DNA of 64,000 bases from Aquimarina sp. MAR_2010_214. Lineage in GTDB: Bacteria > Bacteroidota > Bacteroidia > Flavobacteriales > Flavobacteriaceae. Location: the NCBI RefSeq assembly GCF_002846555.1, contig NZ_PJMS01000001.1, positions 62,001-126,000 of the forward strand, given 5' to 3'. Below the pieces are notes generated by a model. That model searched no databases. It was given only the letters and a program-made list of their open reading frames with translations, and was not told the DNA's origin. The position numbers and the translations under genes are program-made. Each line of letters starts with the position of its first letter. The first letter of the stretch is position 1. Shown one piece after another: positions 9,001 to 16,063 of this stretch.

Positions 9001-11901
9001 ACCTCCTGCGGCACTTATACCGGCATCGGTTAACCCTAAATCTGCCCAGTTTATATTTAAACTTACCAAATTACATTCATCGGTATCTAAAACACCATCA
9101 TTATCATCATCTAAATCTGCGGTGTCTAGTATACCATCTCCATCTGAATCTAATAAACAAACAGAGTTTGTACTATTAATTACATTACCCAAACGGGTAG
9201 CATCGGTGGTATAAGTTAATCCCGTAATAGCTCCATTTGTAGTAACTCCTGTGTTATTTACAACACCTCCATACGTACCATCTGCATTAGAATCGGTTGG
9301 TGAACTTACATAGTTTGCATAACTTGTATTGTATGCCTCATTGGCATCGTTACAGCTATCACCGTCACTATCGGTATTTATATAATCTGCTGGACTCGTT
9401 CCTACTGTGTTAGTTGGTGTGTTTCCTGTGCCTGCTGTACTTGGCACTCCATTCGTTGTTGGACTTGTACCTACTACCCCATCTGCTTGTCCTAAGTTTG
9501 TTGTACTTGGAGTTCCTCCTGATTCTACTACATCATAGATACCGTCATTATCGCTGTCTACATCTAATCGATTTTCTACACCATCGCCATCAGTATCACA
9601 TATTCTGTATCTTATTCGCAATAATACTCCATTTTGACCTGTGGATGCTAAACCTCCTGATAAAATAGTGGAGCTAACTGTCATCGTAGCACCATTTGTT
9701 ATTTCATATTGTGGAAAATCTACCGTAATAAGCCCTGTTCCTCCAACAGGGTTCGTTACACTTTGACCTGTAATATTTAATCCTGATATTGGTGGGGTTG
9801 GTTGTAATAATACACCTCCACTTGGTGTATAGCTTACAGATTCTCCATCTGAAAAACCTCCATCATACATTAACATTATTTTCTCAAAAGATCGTGTAAA
9901 GGATACTTCAACATTTCGTGTTCCGCCTATAGCATTCGCTACAGTTAGCCAAGGACTTCCTGCTCCATTGATAAGATTCGAAGTTGGAGTGGTAGCACCT
10001 GTAGTAGTAAATCTAACTGTGACACCTACTCCATTTAATGCTGGAATAGATAAAGCTGCTCCTATATCTGCTATGGTTTGACCTCCTGCGGCACTTATAC
10101 CGGCATCGGTTAACCCTAAATCTGCCCAGTTTATATTTAAACTTACCAAATTACATTCATCTGTATCTAATATCCCATCATTATCATCATCTAAATCTGC
10201 GGTGTCTGCTATCCCATCTCCATCTGAGTCTAATAAACAAACAGAGTTTGTACTATTAGTTATATTACCCAAACGAGTAGCATCGGTAGTATAGGTTAAA
10301 CCTGTAATGGCTCCATTTGTAGTAACTCCTGTGTTATTTACAACGCCTCCATACGTACCATCTGCATTAGAATCGGTTGGTGAACTTACATAGTTTGCAT
10401 AACTTGTATTATAGGCTTCATTGGCATCGTTACATGCATCGCCGTCACTATCTGTATTTAAATAATCTGCTGGACTTGTTCCTACAGTATTCGTTGGTGT
10501 GTTTCCTGTGCCTGCTGTACTTGGCACTCCATTCGTTGTTGGTGTTGTGCCAACTGCTCCGTCTGCTTCTCCTAAGTTTGTGATACTTGGGGTTCCTCCT
10601 GATTCTACTACATCATAGATACCGTCATTATCGCTGTCTACATCTAAATGATCTGGAATACTGTCATTATCAGTATCAACACTAGCACTACACCCTGAAA
10701 GTGGCTCTATTGCCAATGCATATACTTCTGATGTCCCTGGAAAGAAAGTTGTAGAAGCTGTACCTCCAGTATTTGCTTCCATATCAATTTCTAAGCCAGT
10801 AATCTCTAGATTAGAATTTGGGGTGACCGCAAATGAAACTGTCTGTTGTACCCATCCTCCTGCATCTAGAATTGTAGCTTGTGCAGTAGAAATAATCCAG
10901 GTACCACTTAAAGTACCTTGATCTGTAAAGATGTTAACATTTCTTGGTGTACTGACATATCCTCCAGAAGTATTTGCGATATTATTATATTGGTGAAAAC
11001 TTAGATTAAGTTGACCGTTTGCATCTATTGGTATCGTCTTTGGATTTGTATATGTGAAAGAAAATATTCCTCGTCCTCCTGCACTATCAAAACCATTTAT
11101 AAATATTTCTGGATTTAATGGTGATGGCTGCCCTTGTACAGTTTGCAATTGTGTATAATCTGTATTATTTGATGTATCAAAAACTGAAAGACTTACATTA
11201 TTTGTGTTACCAATATGGTTTATTTCTGCAGGATAGCACAGGCCCTCATCTGTATCTAAAATACCATCATTATCATCATCTAAATCTAGGTTATTAGGAA
11301 TTGCATCTGAATCCTGTAGGTTATAATTATATTTATCTAATTGTATACTATTATTTACATTTCCTACTTCTAAAATCCAATCACCATCTTTACCTGTTAC
11401 GTTATTTGATGCTGATACAGTAATACCTAATTCTTTTTCTAAATAGGAAACTGCCTCAAGGCCTTTTTCACCTTTAGCAAATTCGCAACCATATATATTA
11501 ATATGTGTTTTTGTTTCTAATCTCTTAGAAGATCTTAACCAAGACGCTAATTGTAAGCTATTATACCATTTACCTTTTATTAATACTTCTCCAGGACGTG
11601 CATGAGAGAAAAAATGAAGAATAGAATGTTGTTCTTTTTCTTCTTCTAATAATTTTTCTTGTATTATATATGAGTCTTTTACCGAGGTATCAATATATAT
11701 ATTGGTATGTTTCGATAACAGATCTACACTCTCATACTTAGTTATATTTTCTGAGTTTATAGCTGTTTCTTCACCATATAAATCACTTGTTAATATTTTC
11801 ACTCCATTATATGCAGCAACTAATTGCCCTATAGGATTGAAAACAAAAAATAGAAAACAAAAAATAGAAGTGTATTGTATAAAGCTACTTTTTAGCTTCA
11901 T
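1..11901 (-). CDS. Giant secreted adhesin, N-terminal part (DUF4347 + TSP3/DUF11 repeats); C-terminus outside window
   Basis: One uninterrupted minus-strand frame of about 3,967 codons reaches the left edge without a stop; I checked the frame near 10.2 kb, 1.0 kb and 1 bp. Residues 1-30 form a signal peptide (MKLKSS then a long hydrophobic run). About residues 60-185 match DUF4347, with SHARPG (H100) and YGCEFA (C139) followed by GDW, the His and Cys being placed as in caspase-like folds. After this come D-rich calcium-binding thrombospondin type 3 repeats (DLDDDNDGILDTDE, DVDSDNDGIYDVVESGG) alternating with beta-type domains, and finally DUF11-type domains (PGTTVAYTITMTNNGPS) at the edge. 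Such proteins are usually type IX secretion cargo at the cell surface; the sorting domain would lie off-window. An upstream ATG at 11934 is possible, but the 11901 start gives the better signal peptide. Confidence 0.9.
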   Translation of the reverse strand, partial: MKLKSSFIQYTSIFCFLFFVFNPIGQLVAAYNGVKILTSDLYGEETAINSENITKYESVDLLSKHTNIYIDTSVKDSYIIQEKLLEEEKEQHSILHFFSHARPGEVLIKGKWYNSLQLASWLRSSKRLETKTHINIYGCEFAKGEKGLEAVSYLEKELGITVSASNNVTGKDGDWILEVGNVNNSIQLDKYNYNLQDSDAIPNNLDLDDDNDGILDTDEGLCYPAEINHIGNTNNVSLSVFDTSNNTDYTQLQTVQGQPSPLNPEIFINGFDSAGGRGIFSFTYTNPKTIPIDANGQLNLSFHQYNNIANTSGGYVSTPRNVNIFTDQGTLSGTWIISTAQATILDAGGWVQQTVSFAVTPNSNLEITGLEIDMEANTGGTASTTFFPGTSEVYALAIEPLSGCSASVDTDNDSIPDHLDVDSDNDGIYDVVESGGTPSITNLGEADGAVGTTPTTNGVPSTAGTGNTPTNTVGTSPADYLNTDSDGDACNDANEAYNTSYANYVSSPTDSNADGTYGGVVNNTGVTTNGAITGLTYTTDATRLGNITNSTNSVCLLDSDGDGIADTADLDDDNDGILDTDECNLVSLNINWADLGLTDAGISAAGGQTIADIGAALSIPALNGVGVTVRFTTTGATTPTSNLINGAGSPWLTVANAIGGTRNVEVSFTRSFEKIMLMYDGGFSDGESVSYTPSGGVLLQPTPPISGLNITGQSVTNPVGGTGLITVDFPQYEITNGATMTVSSTILSGGLASTGQNGVLLRIRYRICDTDGDGVENRLDVDSDNDGIYDVVESGGTPSTTNLGQADGVVGTSPTTNGVPSTAGTGNTPTNTVGTSPADYINTDSDGDSCNDANEAYNTSYANYVSSPTDSNADGTYGGVVNNTGVTTNGAITGLTYTTDATRLGNVINSTNSVCLLDSDGDGILDTADLDDDNDGVLDTDECNLVSLNINWADLGLTDAGISAAGGQTIADIGAALSIPALNGVGVTVRFTTTGATTPTSNLINGAGSPWLTVANAVGGTRNVEVSFTRSFEKIMLMYDGGFSDGESVSYTPSGGVLLQPTPPISGLNITGQSVTNPVGGTGLITVDFPQYEITNGATMTVSSTILSGGLASTGQNGVLLRIRYRICDADGDGVENRLDVDSDNDGIYDVVESGGTPSTTNLGQADGAVGTTPTTNGIPSTAGTGNTPTNTVGTSPADYINTDSDGDACNDANEAYNTSYANYISSPTDSNADGTYGGVVNNTGVTTNGAITGLTYTTDAPRLGNVINSTANVCSLDGDGDGVLTSVEDAGPNGGDGNNDGILDSQQNGVASILDATGGGYVTLSVTGDCGGITSVSSMFESSLSDQDLLFEYPVGLVDFKLACGGIGQSGDIKYYWHSLSTINTYRKYGPLTAGGTVKSYRNYTVTSGTEVIGGATVPTVEYTLTDGVDGQDDSIGDSEIIDPTGPAVAATDSDGDGVVDTADLDDDNDGILDTVECGVLASLNINWADLGLTDAGVSAVGGQTIADIGAALSIPALNGIGVTVRFTTTGATTPTSNLINGVGSPWLGLANAVGGTRNLEVSFTRSFEKISLMYDGNFSDGESVSFTPSGGVLLQPTPPISGINITGQSVTNPVGGLGNILTAFPRYEITNGSTMTVSSTILPGGLASTGQNGVLLNIRYRICDTDGDGVENRLDVDSDNDGIYDVVESGGTPSTTNLGQADGVVGTSPTTNGVPSTASTGNTPTNTVGTSPADYINTDSDGDACNDANEAYNTSHTDYVSSPTDSNSDGTYGGVVDNTGVTTNGAITGLTYTTDATRLGNVINNSTVSVCELDSDGDGIADTADLDDDNDGVLDIEENCEGFKAQNSSGAWIGSTTSTATYTLPGFASQTNTMNVSDGQTPYYINDNGAGTRVAISGDAIYTVTFSPGIPANEIAFYINDFDGVNSPGGSYTVTVNGGSVPVNLFRRAELFSNRMNYNTSTGLISSLGDVINNQTIMLVGNSSTLITELVVTSSNVGSGDTVAYSIFGGVICDADNDGISNQLDVDSDNDGIYDVVESGGTPSTTNLGEADGAVGTTPTTNGVPSTAGTGNTPTNTVGTSPADYINTDSDGDACNDANEAYNTSYANYVSSPTDANADGTYGGVVNNTGVTTNGAITGLTYTTDATRLGNVINNSTVSVCELDSDGDGIADTTDLDDDNDGVLDDTECVLFSLVNWNDIGLTDGGISAPGGQTIADIGAATGYFELNGISMTVEYTATAQINTSNLVGGAGSPWLEIANDPGGTRTVKITFSAPLEEVTIFYDGQFTDGESVSFSPSSGTLSNPPATTGLILTSTSVTNPVGGTGTVTGPLATYTVNNSNTISFTSSILAGGANTTSQNGVSFRIKHRSCDTDGDGIVNHLDVDSDNDGIYDVVESGGTPSTINLGQADGAIGTTPTTNGIPSTAGTGNIPTNTVGTSPADYINTDSDGDACNDANEAYNTSYANYVSSPTDSNADGTYGGVVNNTGVTTNGAITGLTYTTDATRLGNVTNSTATICVLDSDGDGIPDTADLDDDNDGILDTVECGVLASLNINWADLGLTDAGVSAVGGQTIADIGAALSIPALNGIGVTVRFTTTGATTPTSNLINGVGSPWLALANAVGGTRSVEVSFTRSFEKISLMYDGNFSDGESVSYTPSGGVLLQPTGPVSGLNITGQSVTNPVGGLGNILTAFPRYEITNGARMTISSTILSGGLASTGQNGILLNIRYRICDTDGDGVENRLDVDSDNDGIYDVVESGGTPSTTNLGQADGAVGTSPTTNGVPSTAGTGNTPTNTVGTSPADYINTDSDGDACNDANEAYNTDYTDFSTSPIDSNNDGTYGGVVDNTGVTTNGAITGLTYTTDATQLGNITNSTANVCSLDGDGDGVLTSVEDAGPNGGDGNNDGILDSQQNGVATLLDATGGGYVTLSAAGDCGTISSVNTMFESSLSDQDLLFEYPVGLVEFKLACGAIGQSGDVKYYWHGLSTYDTYRKYGPLTAGGTVKSYRNYTVTSGAEVIGGASVPTVEYTLTDGVDGQDDSIGDSEIIDPTGPAVSAINSDSDGIPDSADLDDDNDGIADDIECAIFSIINWNDIGLTNMGISTPGGQTIADLGAATGFIDLNGISMTVEYTLTGPSTPVSNLIGGPGNPFLSVANAIGSMRTINITFSAAMEEVTVFYDGQFTDGEVVNFTPVGGVLSDPPANPGLLITSNGVLNMVGGTANIFGPQATYTVNNSNTVSILSSIVSGGAATTSMNGIVLRIKHRSCDTDGDGIVNHLDVDSDNDGIYDVVESGGTPSTTNLGEADGAVGTTPTTNGIPSTAGTGNTPTNTIGTSPEDYVNTDSDGDGCNDANEAYNTSYANYVSSPTDSNADGTYGGVVDNAGVTTNGAITGLTYTTDATRLSNVINNSTVSVCELDSDGDGIVDTADLDDDNDGILDTDEIGCSTLPNTFDYSVHYSDEQDPTLSTSTENGVTFTFSRTSTAGAGVTDANIETSSTYSGFTNFWNFSQEPNSISDNTVATIGFSKPLLVSFSLLDVDANTGWADKITVNGYINGSLVTLTASDFTLNATYTQYNGLNEFEGIGNTSVDGNVQITFPVLVDTIEIIYSDSIVPTGSQRIGVSSLNYCIPKDTDQDGILDYLDIDSDNDGIYDVVESGGTPSATNLGQANGAVGTTPTTNGVPSTAGTGNTPTNTVGTSPADYINTDSDGDGCNDANEAYNTSYTDYLSSPADSNSDGTYGGVVNNAGVTTNGAITGLTYTTDATRLGNVTNNTANVCVASNDIVTVKTNGSTTFAPGTTVAYTITMTNNGPSVAPSVTVADTAPAGTTISSWTAVVTSGTATLPNASGSGNLNETLTNMSNGGVVTYTVNVDVPASFTGALSNTATVTSPTDPDPSCTSCTDGPDTNTPSNDIVTVKTNGSTTFAPGTTVAYTITMTNNGPSVAPSVTVADTAPAGTTISSWTAA
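560..10690 (-). repeat. Array of nine TSP3-linker modules with interposed beta domains
   Basis: A linker of roughly 150 residues (DVDSDNDGIYDVVESGG ... GTYGGVVNN ... GLTYTTDATRLGN) recurs nine times, with its GTYGG codons near 0.68, 1.77, 3.37, 4.45, 5.53, 6.58, 8.19, 9.27 and 10.35 kb. Spacing is about 1.08 kb, or about 1.6 kb where an extra domain is present. Interposed domains fall in classes: one class at about 3.72-4.26, 6.93-7.46, 8.53-9.06 and 9.61-10.14 kb; a second at about 2.10-2.70 and 4.79-5.32 kb; a third at about 2.74-3.25 and 7.53-8.06 kb; and single-copy domains near 1.1-1.6, 5.9-6.4 and 10.7-11.2 kb. Confidence 0.88.
8091..10250 (-). repeat. Two near-identical tandem 1,080-bp units
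   Basis: The same anchor (TACTATTAAT/TAGT) occurs at 8091, 9171 and 10251, so the period is exactly 1,080 bp (360 codons) twice. Long stretches of the two units (about 8,530-9,060 against 9,610-10,140) read almost base for base the same, including silent positions. That points to recent duplication or gene conversion rather than only protein-level selection. Confidence 0.85.
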
Positions 11902-12284
11902 AATACAGAACGGAAAATTAGTAAAAACTTTCATAGGCAATTGATATAATACTATTTATAATATGTGTCTTGTAAAAAATAGAAAACAACCATAGTCTCT
12001 TTATGTACTATAAAACTTGGGTAGTTTTTTTAAACTATTGTATTTAATGGCATCTCTAATGTCGATAAAACACTAATGAAATTTCTCTTCAATCTTTATC
12101 ATGAATCAATTTTATAGTAAAATCTTCAATTAAAGTTAACATTTCATTTCGTTAAAAATACAAGCAAACATCGCTATAATACATTTTTTATCGATGAAGT
12201 GAATTTTTAGTTCGACGGAATACAGTTTTAGTTCGACCAATGGTAAAACGCTCTCTTTTAGAGTGCTTTCAGTTTCTGAATTTT
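11902..12284. other. Intergenic region upstream of the adhesin
   Basis: AT-rich, with no convincing ORF. It must contain the adhesin promoter on the minus strand. I could not assign a clean TTG/TAnnTTTG pair. No tRNA or strong hairpin was seen. Confidence 0.5.
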
Positions 12285-12641
12285 TTATTGCTTTTTTTTA
12301 CAGAAAACTGTTTTTGAAAAGTTACATGCCATTGCAAACTTATAAGCATGTTTGCTATCGCTTTTACTAGTAACATTTCCTGGTTTTTTCTTTATAATAT
12401 GGTAAGGCTTATTCTCAATTAGCACCGAAAAAGTTTCTAAAAATGAATATGTAATAAAAGAATACGCTCCCATCAAAATGGTAACCATTACTATTAAAAC
12501 TAGTGCTCTGTAATTAGGTGAGTTATCAACTTGTTTTTGGATGCGACCTGTGTAGGTTTTTTGTATAAAAAAGATGCATCTTTTGATATAAAAAATAGGA
12601 ATTTCATAATGGTGGTTTGTTTTAAAATTATCGTTATTCAA
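12285..12641 (-). CDS. Doubtful small membrane protein
   Basis: A 118-codon frame with one convincing hydrophobic span (RALVLIVMVTILMGAYSFI) followed by a basic tail. I do not recognise a family. The N-terminal third looks non-natural for a membrane protein, so the true start may be an internal ATG within the hydrophobic span, or the frame may be spurious. It sits alone in an AT-rich strip between the adhesin and an IS element. Confidence 0.3.
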   Translation of the reverse strand: MNNDNFKTNHHYEIPIFYIKRCIFFIQKTYTGRIQKQVDNSPNYRALVLIVMVTILMGAYSFITYSFLETFSVLIENKPYHIIKKKPGNVTSKSDSKHAYKFAMACNFSKTVFCKKKQ

Positions 12642-12929
12642 ATCCTTACAATTACTGACTCGCCAAAAGTTTTATAATTGCAGGGTTGTTTTTTATATTT
12701 GTTCTAATTTGATATCATAAAAATATTATAACAATCAAAACCTTGTTATGTATAAAATGAAGTTATTTATGTAAAAAACGAAGTTTTTAGATCTAATACA
12801 GCCAAATCTATTTTAAAGTTGGTCTAAATGCTCCAATTGTCACATCTTATAAGTCAGAAAGCTTTTGTTCAAATAACTCGTATCAGTAAAACCTATCATA
12901 TCTTAAGAAAACCTGTTCTTAAATCAAAT

Positions 12930-13120
12930 TAGCCATCCCCCGTTTTTTTTTAAAGATGAAATTGAACTAAATCACAAAATCCAAATAGTTGATTTTCGGT
13001 TGTATGTTTTTTAGTATACGCTTTTAAACCTAAAAAAGATTTCCAAATATAAAATCTCTCGAAACACCAATAAAATCAACGTATGTTAAGTTTGAATAAC
13101 AAATTTTCAGGGGATGGCTA
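12930..13120. repeat. ~190-bp segment bounded by 11-bp inverted repeats (possible MITE)
   Basis: TAGCCATCCCC at 12930-12940 is the exact inverse of GGGGATGGCTA at 13110-13120. The word AAATCAA lies just outside both ends (12921-12927 and 13124-13130), resembling a target duplication but separated by 2-3 bases. The interior has no ORF. It could be a small non-autonomous transposable element or a chance long-range inverted repeat. Confidence 0.35.
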
Positions 13121-13182
13121 GTTAAATCAAAAAAGCACATCTAACCCGGATTATGGGTATGCTTTAATTTTATATTTCATGT

Positions 13183-14467
13183 CACTAGCATCCGAAAGTT
13201 TTTATTTTCTTTCCTCTTATATGTCAAGCTGAGCTTGCCGAAGTTCTTAAACCTATGATTTTCAATTAGATTTAGACAAACTCAATCTGACAATTGGAAC
13301 TATGCTAGGAAAATAAGAACAATACCCATCTAAATAATAATAACATTGTAATTAGATATTTAGGCTAAGTTCTAATTAGAATATGTTTTATCTTTACTTT
13401 ATAAAAACGGAGAAATGATACCAGAAGATTTTAGAGATTTTTTCATTAGTTCATCGGCTTTGGTTCAATCAGAAATTGTTTCCACATTATTGGAGATCTC
13501 TACTGAGGGTTCAGCCCTGATTGATAGCAATCAGAGTAAAGCCATAAGCTGTCCTCATTGTAAGTGCAATAAAATTAAGGCTAATGGTAAGCTCAAAGGA
13601 GTACAGCGCTATGTTTGTAATACTTGTCATAAAAACTTTAGTGAAACTACCGGTAAGTTCTGGTACAACCTCAAGAAGAAAGACAAAGTTAATCGTTATT
13701 TATTCTGTTTACTCTCTGGATATAGTATTCGCAAGAGTGCCAAAGAAACAGGGATTTCTATTCAGACTTCTTTTGATTGGAGGCACAAATTACTTGTCTC
13801 CTTTGGGAGCGTAAGTGTGGATGAATTCCAAGGAATCCTAGAGAGTGATGATCTTTTCTTTGCTTACTCTGAAAAAGGGAATCGAAATTTGGATCGTCCT
13901 GCTAGAAAACGTGGCGCAAAGGCAAGTAAAGCTGGTCTCAGTAATGAAAAAGTAGCTGTGATAGCCAGTTGTGACCGATCAGGGAACAAAGATTTCAAAG
14001 TAGCTACCAGAGGTCGCATTAGTAAAAGTGACTTGGAGACTATATTACAAGGGAAGTTGGCTAAAGTAGAAACCCTTTGTAGCGACAGTCACAGAAGCTA
14101 TACTGCATTTGCAAAAGACAAGAAGGTAGCACACAAAAAATTTAATGCTTCGAAGGGTCAAAGAGCTGTTGACAAAATATATCACGTACAAAATGTGAAT
14201 AATATGGATATGCGTCTAAGGAAATTTATGGAGCCCTTCAATGGAGTGGCAACAAAATACCTTCAGAATTATCTGAATTGGTTTTTAGTCTTAGAAAAAA
14301 TAAAAAATTCAACCAGTAAAATGGCAACCGTAGCAGCTATAGCCTTTGCTTCCAATACTGCCTGGATGGAATTTAAAAACATAGTAGTAAATAATATGCT
14401 TTTTAGAACTTAGCCGATATTTATAATATTTCGGTGTTGATTTTATACAAACTTCCGGATGCTAGTG
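13183..14467 (+). mobile_element. IS1595-family insertion sequence
   Basis: Terminal inverted repeats starting CACTAGCATCCG(A/G)AAGTTT are seen at 13183-13205 and, inverted, at 14441-14467; they enclose a complete transposase gene. About 230 bp of non-coding DNA lies between the left repeat and the transposase, and it contains a REP-like word (GAGCTTGCCGAAG, 13231-13243). The eight bases outside each end (13175-13182 and 14468-14475) do not match, so no target duplication is visible, suggesting later rearrangement or misplaced ends. Confidence 0.75.
13415..14413 (+). CDS. IS1595-family transposase
   Basis: 332 residues. An N-terminal zinc ribbon (CPHC at about residues 46-49, then CNTC at about 68-71) precedes an ISXO2-type DDE domain. 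Visible landmarks are ESDDLFFAYSEKGNR (first acidic region), the basic RKRGAKASKAG segment, CSDSHRSY (second Asp) and the tail HVQNVNNMDMRLRKFM with NGVATKYLQNYLNWF, which is the family's usual end. The length is normal and the frame is intact, so it may be active. It catalyses cut-and-paste movement of the surrounding element. Confidence 0.88.
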   Translation: MIPEDFRDFFISSSALVQSEIVSTLLEISTEGSALIDSNQSKAISCPHCKCNKIKANGKLKGVQRYVCNTCHKNFSETTGKFWYNLKKKDKVNRYLFCLLSGYSIRKSAKETGISIQTSFDWRHKLLVSFGSVSVDEFQGILESDDLFFAYSEKGNRNLDRPARKRGAKASKAGLSNEKVAVIASCDRSGNKDFKVATRGRISKSDLETILQGKLAKVETLCSDSHRSYTAFAKDKKVAHKKFNASKGQRAVDKIYHVQNVNNMDMRLRKFMEPFNGVATKYLQNYLNWFLVLEKIKNSTSKMATVAAIAFASNTAWMEFKNIVVNNMLFRT

Positions 14468-14577
14468 AAAAACAATTAATAAATTTGGTAAGGAGGTTGC
14501 TTTAACATACCTTTATGTGTCCCCCTTTTTAAATCGAAAAAAATAAGAATATTCGAAAAAGAAATATATTTATCATT

Positions 14578-15435
14578 ATGCCAAGAACAATTTTTAAGAA
14601 TATTGTAATTCTAGATTTTCAAAAAATGAATTTTTTTGAGTTTTGTGAATACACGAATATTCGTTTTTTTGAGATTGTATACTTTAAAGAAGGGAGTGGT
14701 GTAATAAAAGTTAATGGAAAAGATTACTCATATTACGCTGATAGTTTTTTCCTTTTCATTCCAAATGACATATATCAAGTACGGGTAGATACGCCTACTA
14801 CAGGATCTTCTATTAAGTTCTTAAGAAATTTTTTTTGTACAACCACTAAAGATGGTTTATCTCCTGAGTTTAATGACTGGTTTCAAAGAATTGAAGTTGT
14901 TTTAAATAACGAAAAGCAAAAAGGAGAATTTCAATTTCGATCAAAATCAGATAAAAAAAATCTGGTTTCGCTTATAACAATGCTTTGTGATGAAAATCGA
15001 GAAAGTGAAACTTATGACACCATCATAATTCAAAATATGCTATCTACAATATTACATCTCATTACACGAAACTCAAACCAGATAGATCTTCTTAAGTTTT
15101 CAAAAAAACCGTCTTTAGAAATTCAAGAAATTATCAATTATATTCATCATCATATTTTTGAGCCAACTCTGCTTTCAAACAAATCTATAGCAGAAAAATT
15201 CAATATTTCCAGCAATTATATTGGACAATATTTTAAGAAACATATGGATATTAGCCTTAAGAGTTATAAACTCAATTATAAATTAAAACTGGTTGAAGCA
15301 CGCTTACAACATACAGATATGCATCTTTCGCAAATTGCTTTAGAACTTGGTTTTATAGATGGTAGTCATTTAGATAAGACCTTTACTGCTTATAAAGGAA
15401 TGTCTATTGGAGCATTTCGAGCAACTTTAGAATAG
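14578..15435 (+). CDS. AraC-family transcriptional regulator
   Basis: 285 residues. The N-terminal about 100 residues have the cupin-like sensor pattern (FFEIVYFKEGSGVIKVNG ... FFLFIPND) and the C-terminal about 100 residues carry two helix-turn-helix motifs: SIAEKFNISSNYIGQYFKKH and then LSQIALELGFIDGSHLDKTF, closing with YKGMSIGAFR. This is the standard AraC layout. Ligand and targets are unknown. The next genes in the same direction (an NTF2-like protein and a broken crotonase-like gene) are natural candidates for control. Confidence 0.88.
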   Translation: MPRTIFKNIVILDFQKMNFFEFCEYTNIRFFEIVYFKEGSGVIKVNGKDYSYYADSFFLFIPNDIYQVRVDTPTTGSSIKFLRNFFCTTTKDGLSPEFNDWFQRIEVVLNNEKQKGEFQFRSKSDKKNLVSLITMLCDENRESETYDTIIIQNMLSTILHLITRNSNQIDLLKFSKKPSLEIQEIINYIHHHIFEPTLLSNKSIAEKFNISSNYIGQYFKKHMDISLKSYKLNYKLKLVEARLQHTDMHLSQIALELGFIDGSHLDKTFTAYKGMSIGAFRATLE

Positions 15436-15546
15436 GTTTTTCTTATATTTATAAACTCTATTTTTTACTTAAATTACTTCATTTTTTACTCAATCAAAAC
15501 TTGATTGTAGTGGTAACTTTATCCTATCAAATTAAAACTGATAATA

Positions 15547-15873
15547 ATGATGAAAAAGCCACATGAAGTTTTTGATGATCATCTTAAAGCAATAAAAACT
15601 TTAAATCCATTTGCTGTGATAGATAATTATGCCGCTGATGCTCTATTTGTTAACAGAGAAAGTACTTATAAAGGAAAAAAGGAAATACTAACGTTTTACA
15701 AGAAAAGATTACCTAGGCTGAAGAGTTTTAATGCTAATACAATTAGGCAATCAATGTGCTCTAATATTATAAACATTATTTGGCTTGTAAAAAACAAAGA
15801 TGTTGTAAACGATGTTTATATAATAATAAATGAAAAAATTCAATATCAAAGATGTTCAGGGATAATTAAATAA
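15547..15873 (+). CDS. NTF2-like (SnoaL/DUF4440-type) small protein
   Basis: 108 residues. HLKAIKTLNPFAVIDNYAADALFVNRESTYKGKKEI fits the start of the NTF2-like cone fold (helix with a one-per-turn hydrophobic pattern, then ADDAxF and the YxGxxxI turn). Such proteins are small-molecule binders or isomerase-like enzymes; the substrate cannot be told. Two adjacent ATG codons (15547, 15550) could start it. It lies 112 bp after the AraC gene and 17 bp before the truncated crotonase-like gene, suggesting an operon. Confidence 0.6.
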   Translation: MMKKPHEVFDDHLKAIKTLNPFAVIDNYAADALFVNRESTYKGKKEILTFYKKRLPRLKSFNANTIRQSMCSNIINIIWLVKNKDVVNDVYIIINEKIQYQRCSGIIK

Positions 15874-15889
15874 CCTAAAAACAAAGAAA

Positions 15890-16063
15890 ATGAATACCGC
15901 AGAATTTAAAACTTTTAAAGTAGCAGTAAAAAACGCACAAGCTTGGGTAACTTTTGATTACGAACCGGTTAATATACAAGGTATTCCGATGCTAGAGGTT
16001 CTGTCGCATTATCTCGAAGAAGATATAATTTTGAAAGAAACTTACTCTTTAAGCAGCCAATGA
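15890..16063 (+). pseudogene. Crotonase (enoyl-CoA hydratase)-like gene, truncated by an IS6-family element
   Basis: An ATG at 15890 opens a frame whose first 36 codons (FKVAVKNAQAWVTFDYEPVNIQG) resemble the N-terminus of enoyl-CoA hydratase/isomerase proteins. At 15997 the left inverted repeat of the IS begins; the frame then continues through IS sequence to a TGA at 16061. The crotonase oxyanion-hole and catalytic regions are absent, so the product cannot work. The missing 3' part is not recognisable beyond the IS except for a possible short tail around 16781-16812. Confidence 0.65.

Noticed and set aside
416..10583. Many short plus-strand ORFs, several of similar sequence (Leu/His-rich)
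   Set aside because: They are antisense shadows of the repeated adhesin codons; their likeness to each other mirrors the repeats on the minus strand.
560..10690. Regularly spaced repeats that might suggest a CRISPR array
   Set aside because: Period is over 1 kb, repeats are coding and in frame; no short palindromic repeats and no cas genes.
11702..11944. 80-codon plus-strand ORF
   Set aside because: Antisense to the adhesin signal peptide and DUF4347 head.
13175..14475. Target-site duplication of the IS1595 element
   Set aside because: The octamers outside the inverted repeats differ, so none can be claimed.
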